37,784 nt of DNA from Eubacteriaceae bacterium (GCA_016650045.1 JAENWK010000012.1:1-37784); one strand, 5' to 3'; positions 6,538 to 14,504 are shown, numbered from the stretch's first letter. The notes: generated by a model not told the origin, from the sequence alone. Made by a program: numbers and translations.

Positions 6538-8300
6538 TTTTAAATGCATTATGCGATTATTATGACGTGTTAAGTCAAATAAAGGATACGGATATTTGTC
6601 CCTCGGGGTTTCAAAAAGTACAAGCAACTTACGCTGCAACCTTATCAGAAGAAGGAGAGTTGCTGGATATTATATCCCTCAAAGAACTGAATGATAATCG
6701 ACCTCAAAGTTTTACAATGCCAGCGAGTATGAAAACTTCCAGCATTTCTTCTTCACCGGTTTGTGACAATTTTGAGTATGTTTTTGGGGTTGGTGGGGAC
6801 AAGGGTGTAAAGACAACTGAAGAAAAGAAGTTTGAGAAAGCCAGAAATTTGCATTCAGAAACATTTAAAAATGCAAAATCGCCTGAAGCGATTGCCATTA
6901 AAATATTTTTTGAAACTTGGGATCTTGATAAGGCCTGGGAAAATGAGCAAATTTTAAAACATTATTCTGAAAAAGGAAAAGCCTTTTCAGGGAATGTGGT
7001 ATTTAAGCTTTTAGGGAGGAGAGAGTATTTTCATCAACAACCGGAAATCATTGAAATCTGGAAAAATGAAAATACTGCAAAACTAAAAAGCGATGGCGTG
7101 GAATTCGCTCAATGCTCAATTACAGGAGATATCGCTCAAATTTCAAGGTTGCATGAAAAACTAAGGGGAGTAGATGGTGCAAGTACCATGGGGGCATCAT
7201 TAGTGTGTTTTAATAAGGACTCAGATGAATCCTATGGGTTAAAACAATCCAGAAATTCTGCAGTCAGTGAAGAGGTAGCTTTTAAATATTATACGGCCCT
7301 TCAGTATATGCTCTCAGACAGAGAGAGAAAAATCCAAATTGGTGATGCCACTACGGTTTTCTGGGCGGGGGAAATGGCAGGCGCCTATACCAATATATTT
7401 AAGAGTATGATGAACAACCCAGATGATATAGAAGAGGAAGCTACCTTGGAAGATGTGAAAACAAGGGAAAAGATAAAGGTCATTTTAGCAGATGGTTCAA
7501 AAGGCATATACAATGATACAGAACTGAATCCCGATACGAAGTTTTTTATACTGGGGTTATCACCCAATGCCGGACGATTATCGGTCCGTTTTTTCTATAA
7601 GGACACCTTTGGTAATTTTTGCGACAAGATTAAACAGCATTATGATGATATTTCGATTGATGCGGGGAAAAGCGGAAAAGACCATATAAAAATATGGAGT
7701 CTTTTAAATGCAACCATCAGCTCAAAAAGCAAAGATAAAAAAGTAAACCCACTTCTTGGTGGAGCAGTAGCCCGTTCGATTTTCACTGGAGAACAGTATC
7801 CTCAAATCCTATTAAATCAAACCATTATACGAGTAAAAGCTGAGACCCAGATAACGCAGCCAAGGGCTTCAATTATCAAAGGCTATTTAATAAAAAAAAA
7901 TAGAATTCAAAAAAAGAAGGAGGAATTAACAATGTATCTCAATGAAAAATCCACAAAACCGGCCTATGTATTGGGCCGAACCTTTGCCATTCTTGAAATG
8001 ATTCAAAAAAACGCATTAGGCGATGGCATCAATGCAACCATTAAAGACAAGTATTTTGCATCAGCCTGTTCAAATCCCTCATTAGTATTTCCTAATTTAT
8101 TAAAATTGACCCAGCACCATTTGGCGAAAATTGACGGGAATTACTGGGATATAAAGTTGGGAGAATGCTTAAGTCTTATAGAAGGCGATACATTTCCGAA
8201 AATATTAGACATGGAAAATCAGGGTCGTTTTATTTTAGGCTATTACCAACAAAATCAAAAAAACTATGAAAAAAGAGAAGTGAAAGAGGAGGCTAAATAA
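6534..8300 (+). CDS. cas8c: Cas8c, Cascade large subunit (Csd1 family)
   Basis: 588-aa large subunit of the type I-C surveillance complex, responsible for PAM recognition and target opening. It is identified by its place between cas5c and cas7c, its length, and typical Csd1 segments such as the N-terminal Leu-Cys-Asp-Tyr-Tyr-Asp and a central Ser-Ile-Thr-Gly (around residues 195-200). The start is TTG, overlapping the cas5c stop, with GAGGTGAG upstream. The last 122 codons contain their own strong ribosome site and in-frame ATG, described as a separate Cas11c entry. The stop overlaps the cas7c start by 1 nt. Confidence 0.95.
   Translation: MILNALCDYYDVLSQIKDTDICPSGFQKVQATYAATLSEEGELLDIISLKELNDNRPQSFTMPASMKTSSISSSPVCDNFEYVFGVGGDKGVKTTEEKKFEKARNLHSETFKNAKSPEAIAIKIFFETWDLDKAWENEQILKHYSEKGKAFSGNVVFKLLGRREYFHQQPEIIEIWKNENTAKLKSDGVEFAQCSITGDIAQISRLHEKLRGVDGASTMGASLVCFNKDSDESYGLKQSRNSAVSEEVAFKYYTALQYMLSDRERKIQIGDATTVFWAGEMAGAYTNIFKSMMNNPDDIEEEATLEDVKTREKIKVILADGSKGIYNDTELNPDTKFFILGLSPNAGRLSVRFFYKDTFGNFCDKIKQHYDDISIDAGKSGKDHIKIWSLLNATISSKSKDKKVNPLLGGAVARSIFTGEQYPQILLNQTIIRVKAETQITQPRASIIKGYLIKKNRIQKKKEELTMYLNEKSTKPAYVLGRTFAILEMIQKNALGDGINATIKDKYFASACSNPSLVFPNLLKLTQHHLAKIDGNYWDIKLGECLSLIEGDTFPKILDMENQGRFILGYYQQNQKNYEKREVKEEAK
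7932..8300 (+). CDS. cas11c: Cas11c, small subunit from internal start in cas8c
   Basis: Inside cas8c, AAGGAGG at 7917-7923 lies 8 nt before an ATG at 7932 that is in frame (codon 467). The product is 122 aa, Met-Tyr-Leu-Asn to Glu-Glu-Ala-Lys, the size expected of the helical Cas11 small subunit that lines the Cascade belly. Type I-C systems are known to make Cas11c by internal translation of the cas8c 3' end. The ribosome site here is stronger than that of the full-length TTG start, which would favour several small subunits per large subunit. Seen: site, frame and length. Inferred: expression. Confidence 0.8.
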   Translation: MYLNEKSTKPAYVLGRTFAILEMIQKNALGDGINATIKDKYFASACSNPSLVFPNLLKLTQHHLAKIDGNYWDIKLGECLSLIEGDTFPKILDMENQGRFILGYYQQNQKNYEKREVKEEAK

Positions 8301-9178
8301 TGGAAACGATGAAAAAATTTGAAAATGCCATTGGAAACAGATATGAATTTGTGGTGCTCTTTGATGTGGAGAATGGGAACCCCAATGGAGATCCCGATGC
8401 CGGGAACATGCCAAGGGTTGATGCTGAAACTGGACATGGTCTTGTGACGGATGTTTGCCTTAAAAGGAAAATCAGAAACTATGTAGAGTTAATTAAAAAT
8501 GATGCACCTGGGTATAAAATATTTATCAAAGAAATACTGAATGATAAATTAGAAAATGCATATTTAGAAAAGGGCCTTACAAAAGAAAAAAAAGGTGATA
8601 CAGATAAAGTTGCAATTGCACAAGGATTTATGTGCGAAAATTATTTTGATGTGAGAACATTTGGAGCAGTTATGAGTACAGGGGATTATCCTTGCGGGGT
8701 TGTAAGAGGTCCGGTTCAGATTAATTTTGCAAAAAGTATTGATCCCATTGCCACGCAGGAAATAACCATTACTCGTATGGCAATTACCAAGGCAAAAGAT
8801 GCCAGTAAGGGAACAACAGAAATGGGAAAGAAAAGCTTTGTTCCCTATGGGTTGTATAAGGCAGAAGGTTTTGTTTCCGCGGCTTTGGCACAAAATGTTA
8901 CGGGATTTAGTGATGAGGATATTGAACTATTGTGGCAAGCCATTATCAATATGTTTGAACATGATCATTCAGCAGCGAGAGGAAAAATGATAGTAAGAAA
9001 ACTGATAGTTTTTAAACATGATAGTTTTCTGGGGAATGCACCATCGCATACACTATTTGAGAGAGTTAATGTTCAGCGGATCGATGACGAAGCACCTGCA
9101 AGAAAATATACTGATTATGAAGTGCGCATCGATACAAGTAATATGCCAAGTGGTGTAACAGTGGATGAAAAAATTTGA
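8300..9178 (+). CDS. cas7c: Cas7c, Cascade backbone subunit (Csd2 family)
   Basis: 292-aa RAMP protein that polymerises along the crRNA spacer to form the complex backbone. The N-terminal Asn-Gly-Asn-Pro-Asn-Gly-Asp-Pro motif (about 25-32), followed by Pro-Arg-Val-Asp, is characteristic of Csd2/Csh2 proteins. Length is normal. The ATG overlaps the last base of cas8c and has GAGGAGG upstream. The 3' end overlaps cas4 by 14 nt. Confidence 0.96.
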   Translation: METMKKFENAIGNRYEFVVLFDVENGNPNGDPDAGNMPRVDAETGHGLVTDVCLKRKIRNYVELIKNDAPGYKIFIKEILNDKLENAYLEKGLTKEKKGDTDKVAIAQGFMCENYFDVRTFGAVMSTGDYPCGVVRGPVQINFAKSIDPIATQEITITRMAITKAKDASKGTTEMGKKSFVPYGLYKAEGFVSAALAQNVTGFSDEDIELLWQAIINMFEHDHSAARGKMIVRKLIVFKHDSFLGNAPSHTLFERVNVQRIDDEAPARKYTDYEVRIDTSNMPSGVTVDEKI

Positions 9179-9830
9179 AGAGTATGATCGACTTCCTTTA
9201 TCTGCCTTAAAACAATTTATTTACTGTAAAAAACGATTTGCACTGATGTATCTTGAGTGTGAGTGGGGTGAAAACTATAAGATCGTTGAAGGTGATTTAT
9301 TACACAAAAGCGTCAACGATCCAACTTTCAATGAAAAACGCCGGGATGTATATGTTAGTAGAAGTGTGCCTGTTTTTTCAAGTCAATTAAATCTATATGG
9401 TGTTGCAGATATCGTTGAGTTTATAAATAATGACGAAGGAATCAAGTTGCCAGGAAAAAAAGGTCTATGGAAAATAAATCCAGTCGAATATAAAAATGGG
9501 AAGCCGGAAAAAAGCAATGCAGATAACTATCAATTATGCGCCCAAGCCATGTGCCTGGAAGAAATGTTTCAAACTGAAATAAAAAGTGGTGATATTTTTT
9601 ATGGAAAGATTAAAAGGCGAGTGACAGTTGATCTAACAAATGAATTAAAAGAAAGTGTAAAAGGACACATAAGTAATATGAGTGAAATACTTATGACGCA
9701 AGTGATCCCGATTAAGTCAGAAGATCAAAACTGTCATTTGTGTTCATTGATTGATGTCTGTATTCCTACTGTGTTTGGCAAACAGAAAAAATTCAAAGAT
9801 CAGATATCCACTCAGATGAGAGGGAATTGA
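9165..9830 (+). CDS. cas4: Cas4, RecB-like exonuclease of spacer acquisition
   Basis: 221-aa Cas4/Dna2-type nuclease that trims prespacers and selects for the PAM with Cas1-Cas2. The PD-(D/E)XK core is visible as His47, Asp82 (Gly-Val-Ala-Asp), Glu108-x-Lys110 and Gln123. The Fe-S cluster cysteines are Cys21 near the N-terminus and Cys190, Cys193 and Cys199 at the end. Its start lies inside the cas7c 3' end, so translation is probably coupled. It is followed 1 bp later by cas1. Confidence 0.95.
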   Translation: MKKFEEYDRLPLSALKQFIYCKKRFALMYLECEWGENYKIVEGDLLHKSVNDPTFNEKRRDVYVSRSVPVFSSQLNLYGVADIVEFINNDEGIKLPGKKGLWKINPVEYKNGKPEKSNADNYQLCAQAMCLEEMFQTEIKSGDIFYGKIKRRVTVDLTNELKESVKGHISNMSEILMTQVIPIKSEDQNCHLCSLIDVCIPTVFGKQKKFKDQISTQMRGN

Positions 9831-9831
9831 T

Positions 9832-10863
9832 GTGAAAAAATTACTCAACAGTTTATATATAACGACCCCTGATTCATATCTTTCACTAGATGGTGAAAAT
9901 CTCGTTGTGTTATTGGAAAATAATGAGAAGTTTAGGTTGCCGTTTGTTAATATTGAAAATATTATCTGTTTTGGTTATATGGGGGCGAGTCCCGCATTAA
10001 TGGGCAAATGTGCGGACAATAATATATCTATAAACTTTTTGAAACCCAATGGACAATATATGGCCAGAATTGTTGGAAAAACAAAGGGAAATGTGCTTCT
10101 CAGAAAAAAACAATATGAACTGAGTGATAATGAAGAATTTTGTCTAAATATTTCTAAGGATATTATTGCAGCCAAGCTTTGCAACAGCAGAACGACTTTG
10201 GAAAGAACAATAAGAGATAATTCAGATAAAATAGACACATTAAATCTCAAAACAACATCAAACTATATTGCAGACAATATCAACAGAATCTATGATTTTA
10301 ATGACTTCGATCAGTTAAGAGGTTTTGAAGGAATTATTGCAAGAAATTATTTTTCGGTTTTTAGTGATATGGTGTTGAATCAGAAGAAAGATTTTAGAAT
10401 GATCGAGCGTTCGAAACGACCACCTTTAGATTTTTTGAATTGTATGTTGTCATATCTGTATACGATCCTTTCATTTGAAGTTCGATCAGCGTTGGAAACA
10501 ACAGGATTAGATCCCTATGTCGGTTTTATGCATACTTTAAGACCGGGGCGACCATCTCTGGCACTTGATTTAATGGAAGAGCTGAGAGCGTATATGGTAG
10601 ATCGGGTTGTACTAACTATGATAAATTTAAATCAGATCACAAAAAAAGACTTTTTTAAAAAAGAAGGTGGCGGTGTATTGATGACAGATGATGGAAGAAA
10701 AAAAATACTCAAATCCTGGCAGGATAGAAAAAAAGAAATAATCATGCATCCATATATTAAAGAAAAAATTGAGATTGGGTTAATTCCTTATGTTCAGGCA
10801 CAGTTGCTGAGCAAGTATTTACGAGAAGAATTGCCTGAGTACTGTCCATTTTTAATGAGATGA
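9832..10863 (+). CDS. cas1: Cas1, CRISPR integrase
   Basis: 343-aa subtype I-C Cas1, the metal-dependent integrase that with Cas2 inserts new spacers at the leader end. The metal ligands are visible as Glu166 (Arg-Gly-Phe-Glu-Gly), His234 (Gly-Phe-Met-His) and Glu249 (Asp-Leu-Met-Glu). Length is typical. The start is GTG, 1 bp after the cas4 stop, with GAGAGGG upstream. It is followed 9 bp later by cas2. Confidence 0.97.
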   Translation: MKKLLNSLYITTPDSYLSLDGENLVVLLENNEKFRLPFVNIENIICFGYMGASPALMGKCADNNISINFLKPNGQYMARIVGKTKGNVLLRKKQYELSDNEEFCLNISKDIIAAKLCNSRTTLERTIRDNSDKIDTLNLKTTSNYIADNINRIYDFNDFDQLRGFEGIIARNYFSVFSDMVLNQKKDFRMIERSKRPPLDFLNCMLSYLYTILSFEVRSALETTGLDPYVGFMHTLRPGRPSLALDLMEELRAYMVDRVVLTMINLNQITKKDFFKKEGGGVLMTDDGRKKILKSWQDRKKEIIMHPYIKEKIEIGLIPYVQAQLLSKYLREELPEYCPFLMR

Positions 10864-10872
10864 GGTGGTTTT

Positions 10873-11163
10873 ATGTATGTTATAATCGGCTATGATGTAA
10901 GTACGATGTCGGCTGAAGGAAGAAAAAGACTGAGAAAGGTTAGTAAAGCCTGTCAAAATTATGGTCAACGGGTGCAAAATTCATTATTTGAATGTTGTAT
11001 TGATTATGGGACATTTTTGAAATTGAAAAATGAATTAGAGAAAATAATAAATAAAGATACAGATAGTTTGAGATATTATTATTTGGGAAATAATTGGGAA
11101 AAAAGAGTGGAACATGTAGGAGCTAAGCCTTCCTATAATCCTCAAGATATCTTGATTATCTAA
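10873..11163 (+). CDS. cas2: Cas2, CRISPR adaptation protein
   Basis: 96-aa ferredoxin-fold protein that bridges two Cas1 dimers in the integration complex. Asp8 in the first strand (Ile-Gly-Tyr-Asp-Val-Ser) is the conserved family Asp. Length and C-terminal Ile-Leu-Ile-Ile are typical of I-C Cas2. The Shine-Dalgarno is GAGGTGG. It is the last cas gene, directly before the leader. Confidence 0.97.
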   Translation: MYVIIGYDVSTMSAEGRKRLRKVSKACQNYGQRVQNSLFECCIDYGTFLKLKNELEKIINKDTDSLRYYYLGNNWEKRVEHVGAKPSYNPQDILII

Positions 11164-11327
11164 TTAATAAATATTCTGCGAACCCTAAGTTAACATTGTT
11201 TTCTATTTTCAAGAAAGCTAGGTATAATCAGGTTTCTGATAAATAGAAGAAAAAATAAACAAGAATATAGTCCGCCTCATAAGGACGCGCAACCCCATAG
11301 ACATCGTATTTCATGTCAAATGGCAGG
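11164..11327 (+). promoter_or_regulatory. CRISPR leader with putative array promoter
   Basis: 164-bp AT-rich non-coding stretch between cas2 and the first repeat. It holds GCGAACCCTAAG (about 11178-11189), which resembles motifs seen at the start of type I-C leaders. A TATAAT at 11223-11228 has only a weak -35. It lies on the side where the repeat begins with GTCGC, so transcription and new spacer insertion enter here and the youngest spacers should be at 11361 onward. Confidence 0.75.
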
Positions 11328-12357
11328 GTCGCGCTCCGCGAGGGGCGTGTGGATTGAAACCTTCAACGGTTCCGGCAATACCACCGTCTGTTGTCGCGCT
11401 CCGCGAGGGGCGTGTGGATTGAAACAACCATGCGTTTTGATTCTAACCATATGATCTTGTCGCGCTCCGCGAGGGGCGTGTGGATTGAAACTGAATGTTT
11501 GCAATATCTCTCGATGAAATAAATGAGTCGCGCTCCGCGAGGGGCGTGTGGATTGAAACAATGCATATCAGGTAATAGTATAACCCTTCATGTCGCGCTC
11601 CGCGAGGGGCGTGTGGATTGAAACATGATTGAAGAATTAGAACTGCAAATCAATTGTAGTCGCGCTCCGCGAGGGGCGTGTGGATTGAAACAAAACATGG
11701 TGTTTGAGCCATAAAACGTTGATTGTCGCGCTCCGCGAGGGGCGTGTGGATTGAAACCAGATTATTATGAAATTGATGGTATTTTGATCTCGTCGCGCTC
11801 CGCGAGGGGCGTGTGGATTGAAACGTTACACTTAGAATTTTGACGACTGCTTTTTATTGTCGCGCTCCGCGAGGGGCGTGTGGATTGAAACTGTTACTCT
11901 AACTATACCACCATTACTTAGTCTAGGTCGCGCTCCGCGAGGGGCGTGTGGATTGAAACCCTCAACTTTCTCACTGTCTCAGCATCCAGTAAACGTCGCG
12001 CTCCGCGAGGGGCGTGTGGATTGAAACTAGCTGGATCAGCGGCTTTATTAGTGGCTTCTAGTCGCGCTCCGCGAGGGGCGTGTGGATTGAAACCAATTGT
12101 TCGAGTGTGTGCGTAATATTTAAAGGTCGCGCTCCGCGAGGGGCGTGTGAATTGAAACTTCGGATGGTTGTGTGCATCGTTCATCAGGGGCGTCGCGCTC
12201 CGCGAGGGGCGTGTGGATTGAAACACCTATAAAACGCCGTGAAAGGGTTAAAAATGGCAGTCGCGCTCCGCGAGGGGCGTGTGGATTGAAACGTCTGGTC
12301 CGGTTTTGCTCGTGGCTGCCATGCGTCGCGCTCCGCGAGGGGCGTGTGGATTGAAAC
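11328..12357 (+). CRISPR. Type I-C CRISPR array: 16 repeats of 33 bp, 15 spacers
   Basis: Repeats begin at 11328, 11393, 11459, 11527, 11592, 11659, 11725, 11792, 11859, 11927, 11995, 12061, 12126, 12192, 12260 and 12325. Each is 33 bp, starting GTCGCGCTCC and ending GGATTGAAAC, with a hairpin (CGCTCC pairing with GGGGCG around GCGA) that suits Cas5c. Fifteen copies are identical. The copy at 12126 has A instead of G at position 25 (base 12150). Spacers are 32-35 bp and all differ. No spacer was recognised by eye as matching this window. The strand follows the cas genes and the 3' ATTGAAAC handle. Confidence 0.98.
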
Positions 12358-12418
12358 GATTAATCTTGAAATAATCGGTAAAGTTGTAGAATTAAGAAGG
12401 AAATATGAAAAATGCTAG
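12358..12418 (+). pseudogene. 3' tail of an S24 repressor gene abutting the array
   Basis: Directly after the last repeat, an open frame encodes a tail matching the last about 17 codons of the S24 pseudogene at 13209-13547 (Ile-Ile-Gly-Lys-Val-Val-Glu-Leu-Arg-Arg to Glu-Lys-Cys), with the same TAG. Everything upstream is replaced by CRISPR array. It shows that this repressor module once existed in two copies. Confidence 0.7.
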
Positions 12419-12435
12419 GGGATCAATCCCCTTTT
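12417..12435 (+). terminator. Short terminator hairpin after the repressor tail
   Basis: AGGGGAT (12417-12423) pairs with ATCCCCT (12426-12432), followed by TTTT, overlapping the TAG. A weaker related hairpin lies at the same place in the second module (about 13546-13566). It may end CRISPR array transcription. Confidence 0.5.
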
Positions 12436-12461
12436 AATATAAAACTTTGAAGGAGGATAGA

Positions 12462-12938
12462 ATGAAAAAATTATTAATTTTATTAAGTAAAATAATAGTG
12501 ATTTTTGTTTTTGCTATATTTGCGGTGACGATTGCTAACAATTTGATAGAAAATTATAAAAATACTCCAACGCAAGATTATTCAGTTAAACAAGTTGCTA
12601 CGGGGCAAACCCCTGTCGAGAGATCCGCAGAAGCCTTGGTTGACGCAAATAAAATAGCCGCTGGTAAGACGGCGCCTGCGCCTGCTCTTGCCCCAAAACC
12701 TGTGTCAATTGACTTAAGTGCCGGGGTATATGTCGTAGGGCAAGATGTTCCGCCAGGGAAATATGATATAAATGTGATTTTGGGTCACGGAAATTTCTAT
12801 GGTAATCCGGGCATAATTAATGAAATGATGGGGACAAATCAAGATTATTATATTCAAACATATAAAAACGCAACTTTTAAAAAAGAAAATACCATTGAAA
12901 TATCAGGGACTCTTGTTGTAAATTTAACATCTAAGTAA
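12462..12938 (+). CDS. Membrane-anchored protein, short paralogue of the 13598 gene
   Basis: 158-aa protein of unknown function. One N-terminal membrane segment (about residues 5-27) is followed by a polar region, an Ala/Pro-rich linker (about 70-83) and a roughly 75-residue C-terminal domain beginning Val-Ser-Ile-Asp-Leu-Ser-Ala-Gly-Val-Tyr, with Pro-Pro-Gly-Lys-Tyr-Asp. This domain is about 80 percent identical by eye to the C-terminus of the protein at 13598. Similar domains occur in uncharacterised Firmicute and phage lipoprotein-like proteins. An extracytoplasmic location is likely. AAGGAGG (12450-12456) fixes the ATG at 12462 rather than an upstream TTG. It follows the repressor tail, as in the second module. 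Confidence 0.75.
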   Translation: MKKLLILLSKIIVIFVFAIFAVTIANNLIENYKNTPTQDYSVKQVATGQTPVERSAEALVDANKIAAGKTAPAPALAPKPVSIDLSAGVYVVGQDVPPGKYDINVILGHGNFYGNPGIINEMMGTNQDYYIQTYKNATFKKENTIEISGTLVVNLTSK

Positions 12939-12978
12939 ATAAACTTATTTATTTATCAATCAGAAAGGAGTGTTAAAA

Positions 12979-13056
12979 ATGAAGTACGATGGCGTGTGGA
13001 TTGAAACTGGGAGAATCGCGCTTGAGAGTAAAAGAAGTGGTAGAATTTGGAAGTGA
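12979..13056 (+). CDS. 25-aa ORF containing a captured piece of CRISPR repeat
   Basis: AAGGAG about 9 nt upstream and an ATG at 12979 open 25 codons. Codons 5-10 are the last 17 bp of the CRISPR repeat (12991-13007), read as Gly-Val-Trp-Ile-Glu-Thr. The product is basic. The good ribosome site suggests a former gene whose body was replaced by repeat DNA. Whether the short product is made or useful is unknown. Confidence 0.35.
   Translation: MKYDGVWIETGRIALESKRSGRIWK
12991..13007 (+). repeat. Partial CRISPR repeat (3' 17 bp)
   Basis: Exact match to repeat positions 17-33 (GGCGTGTGGATTGAAAC), 634 bp beyond the end of the array and in the array orientation. Confidence 0.85.
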
Positions 13057-13093
13057 TTAATAAAACTATATCTTTGAAAGGATGTATAAAGTA

Positions 13094-13198
13094 ATGAAAA
13101 AAAGAGGCATGTTTGGATTATTAGTTGATGTGGTTTTGGTATTCGCTACTGGAGGACTGTGGTTGATTTGGTTGATCATTAAATACTTACGAAAGTAA
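13094..13198 (+). CDS. 34-aa single-span membrane protein
   Basis: ATG at 13094 with AAAGGATG about 11 nt upstream encodes a 34-aa peptide: a basic start (Met-Lys-Lys-Arg-Gly), one hydrophobic span rich in Val, Leu, Trp and Ile (about 8-29) and a basic end. Small proteins with this Leu-Trp-Leu-Ile-Trp-Leu-Ile pattern are common in Firmicute phages and accessory regions. Function unknown; superinfection immunity is only a guess. Confidence 0.5.
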   Translation: MKKRGMFGLLVDVVLVFATGGLWLIWLIIKYLRK

Positions 13199-13208
13199 GG
13201 GGTGTATT

Positions 13209-13239
13209 GTCGCGCTCCGCGAGGAGCGTGGATTGAAAT
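13209..13239 (+). repeat. Orphan divergent CRISPR repeat (31 bp)
   Basis: Shares the first 16 bases with the array repeat, but lacks 2 bp in the TGTGG part, has A for G at 13225 and ends in T. Its 3' half (GAGCGTGGATTGAAAT) looks like the type I-C repeat of other species. No partner repeat lies within spacer distance on either side. Confidence 0.85.
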
Positions 13240-13547
13240 CGAATGGATGCTGCGGCGTGGCAATTATTTTGCATTAAAAATTAAAGGCCGGTCGATGGAA
13301 CCAAATATACAGGATGGCGATATTATCATTGTAAGGCAACAAAAAAAAGTCGAAAATGACGAAATAGCGGTGGTTGTGGTTGAAAGCGACCGTTAAGCAG
13401 ATAAAGTTGTTAGAAACTGAGCTGATGCTCATTCCTCATAACAAAGATTTTGAAACAATGTTTTATACGGCTGAGGAAGCTAAAAATAAACCTGTTAAAA
13501 TTATCGGGAAAGTTGTAGAATTAAGAAGGGAATATGAAAAATGCTAG
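13209..13547 (+). pseudogene. S24 (LexA/CI-like) phage repressor, 5' truncated and frameshifted
   Basis: The C-terminal peptidase domain of a LexA/CI-type repressor is readable: Lys-Gly-Arg-Ser-Met-Glu-Pro with the catalytic Ser, then Asp-Gly-Asp-Ile-Ile-Ile-Val. A single extra base in the A run at 13383-13385 breaks the frame. Removing it continues as Glu-Ala-Thr-Val-Lys, which holds the catalytic Lys, and on to the TAG at 13545. The N-terminal HTH domain is missing: the frame starts inside the orphan CRISPR repeat at 13209. The tail matches the fragment at 12358-12418. Confidence 0.8.
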
Positions 13548-13597
13548 GGGGGAACAATTCCCTTTTAAATAAATATAAAAATATTAGGAGGGAAGAA

Positions 13598-14449
13598 ATG
13601 GAAGAAAAAGTAAGTATTTTGAAACAAGAATGGTTTGTTATTCTTATGGTGGTTTTCGTGGCTCCATTTGGTATTTTTTTAATTTGGAAGAATAAAATGT
13701 TCCCAGTCTATGCGAGGATAATCTTATCAATAATTTTCGGGGTTGTATTTTTATTTTTTTTGATTACATTAAGGGGTGCAGGCATCTTATTAAATTCAAA
13801 CACGAAATCCGTGGATACTAATAAATTTGTAAATCAAAAGTTGACGGGGTCTTGGGAATTAGGTGGCGACTATCTCAATAATTCTAGTTTTGACTATTTT
13901 ACTATAACCTTTGGGGATGCCGGCAAATACGTATCGAAAGCAAAAGTTAAGGTAAATCAACAAATCGTGGCGACAAACGGTACTTATCTTGCTGATAAAG
14001 ACGGTACATTATACATATCAAAAGATACCGGTGGCGAAATAAAATATTACTACACTTTGCAGGATGGGTATTTAATAATACAATTCATGGAAAAAAACGG
14101 AACAGTTAAATTAAAAAAATCAGGGGCGACCACTACTCCAACTCCAACTCCAACACCGGCACCTGTACCTGTACCAGTACCAACACCGGCTCCTGCTCCT
14201 GCTCCCGCTCCTGTATCAATTGATTTATCAGCAGGAGTATATGTGATCGGCCAAGATGTCCCGCCAGGGAAATATGATATAAATGTGATTTCAGGAAGTG
14301 GAAATTTTTTTGGGAGACCCAGTGTGGTAAGTGAAATGATGGGAACAGATCAAGATTATTATATTCAAACTTATAAAAACGCCACCTTTAAAAATGGGAA
14401 TACCATTGAAATAAAAGGGAATCTTGTAGTAAATTTAACATCTAAATAA
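13598..14449 (+). CDS. Two-span membrane protein with lipocalin-like and shared C-terminal domains
   Basis: 283-aa protein of unknown function. Two membrane segments (about 12-31 and 39-61) are followed by a beta-rich domain (about 77-175) with Thr-Gly-Ser-Trp-Glu and Gly-Thr-Tyr spacing reminiscent of lipocalin-like DUF5640 proteins. Next come a Thr/Pro then Pro/Val/Ala linker of about 30 residues and the same C-terminal domain as the 12462 protein. The linker is coded by low-complexity CCN repeats. AGGAGGG before the ATG at 13598 decides the start. It sits downstream of the repressor pseudogene and its hairpin, so it is probably a phage-derived accessory gene. Confidence 0.75.
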   Translation: MEEKVSILKQEWFVILMVVFVAPFGIFLIWKNKMFPVYARIILSIIFGVVFLFFLITLRGAGILLNSNTKSVDTNKFVNQKLTGSWELGGDYLNNSSFDYFTITFGDAGKYVSKAKVKVNQQIVATNGTYLADKDGTLYISKDTGGEIKYYYTLQDGYLIIQFMEKNGTVKLKKSGATTTPTPTPTPAPVPVPVPTPAPAPAPAPVSIDLSAGVYVIGQDVPPGKYDINVISGSGNFFGRPSVVSEMMGTDQDYYIQTYKNATFKNGNTIEIKGNLVVNLTSK

Positions 14450-14504
14450 ATAAAGAAACCGCTTTTTCTATTGGTGCAATAAGTTTTTTGAAAGGATAAA
14501 GTAC

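Noticed and set aside
11361-12324. Self-targeting spacers
   Set aside because: No spacer was recognised by eye as matching elsewhere in the window; a full search against genome and phage databases would be decisive.
11316-12354. Open frames across the CRISPR array giving repeated Pro-His-Ala-Pro-Arg-Gly-Ala-Arg peptides
   Set aside because: They are translations of the repeat unit with spacer-coded gaps, have no proper ribosome sites, and are a well-known annotation artefact.
12172-12354. 60-codon plus-strand frame in the last part of the array
   Set aside because: Lies wholly in repeats and spacers; no independent coding evidence.
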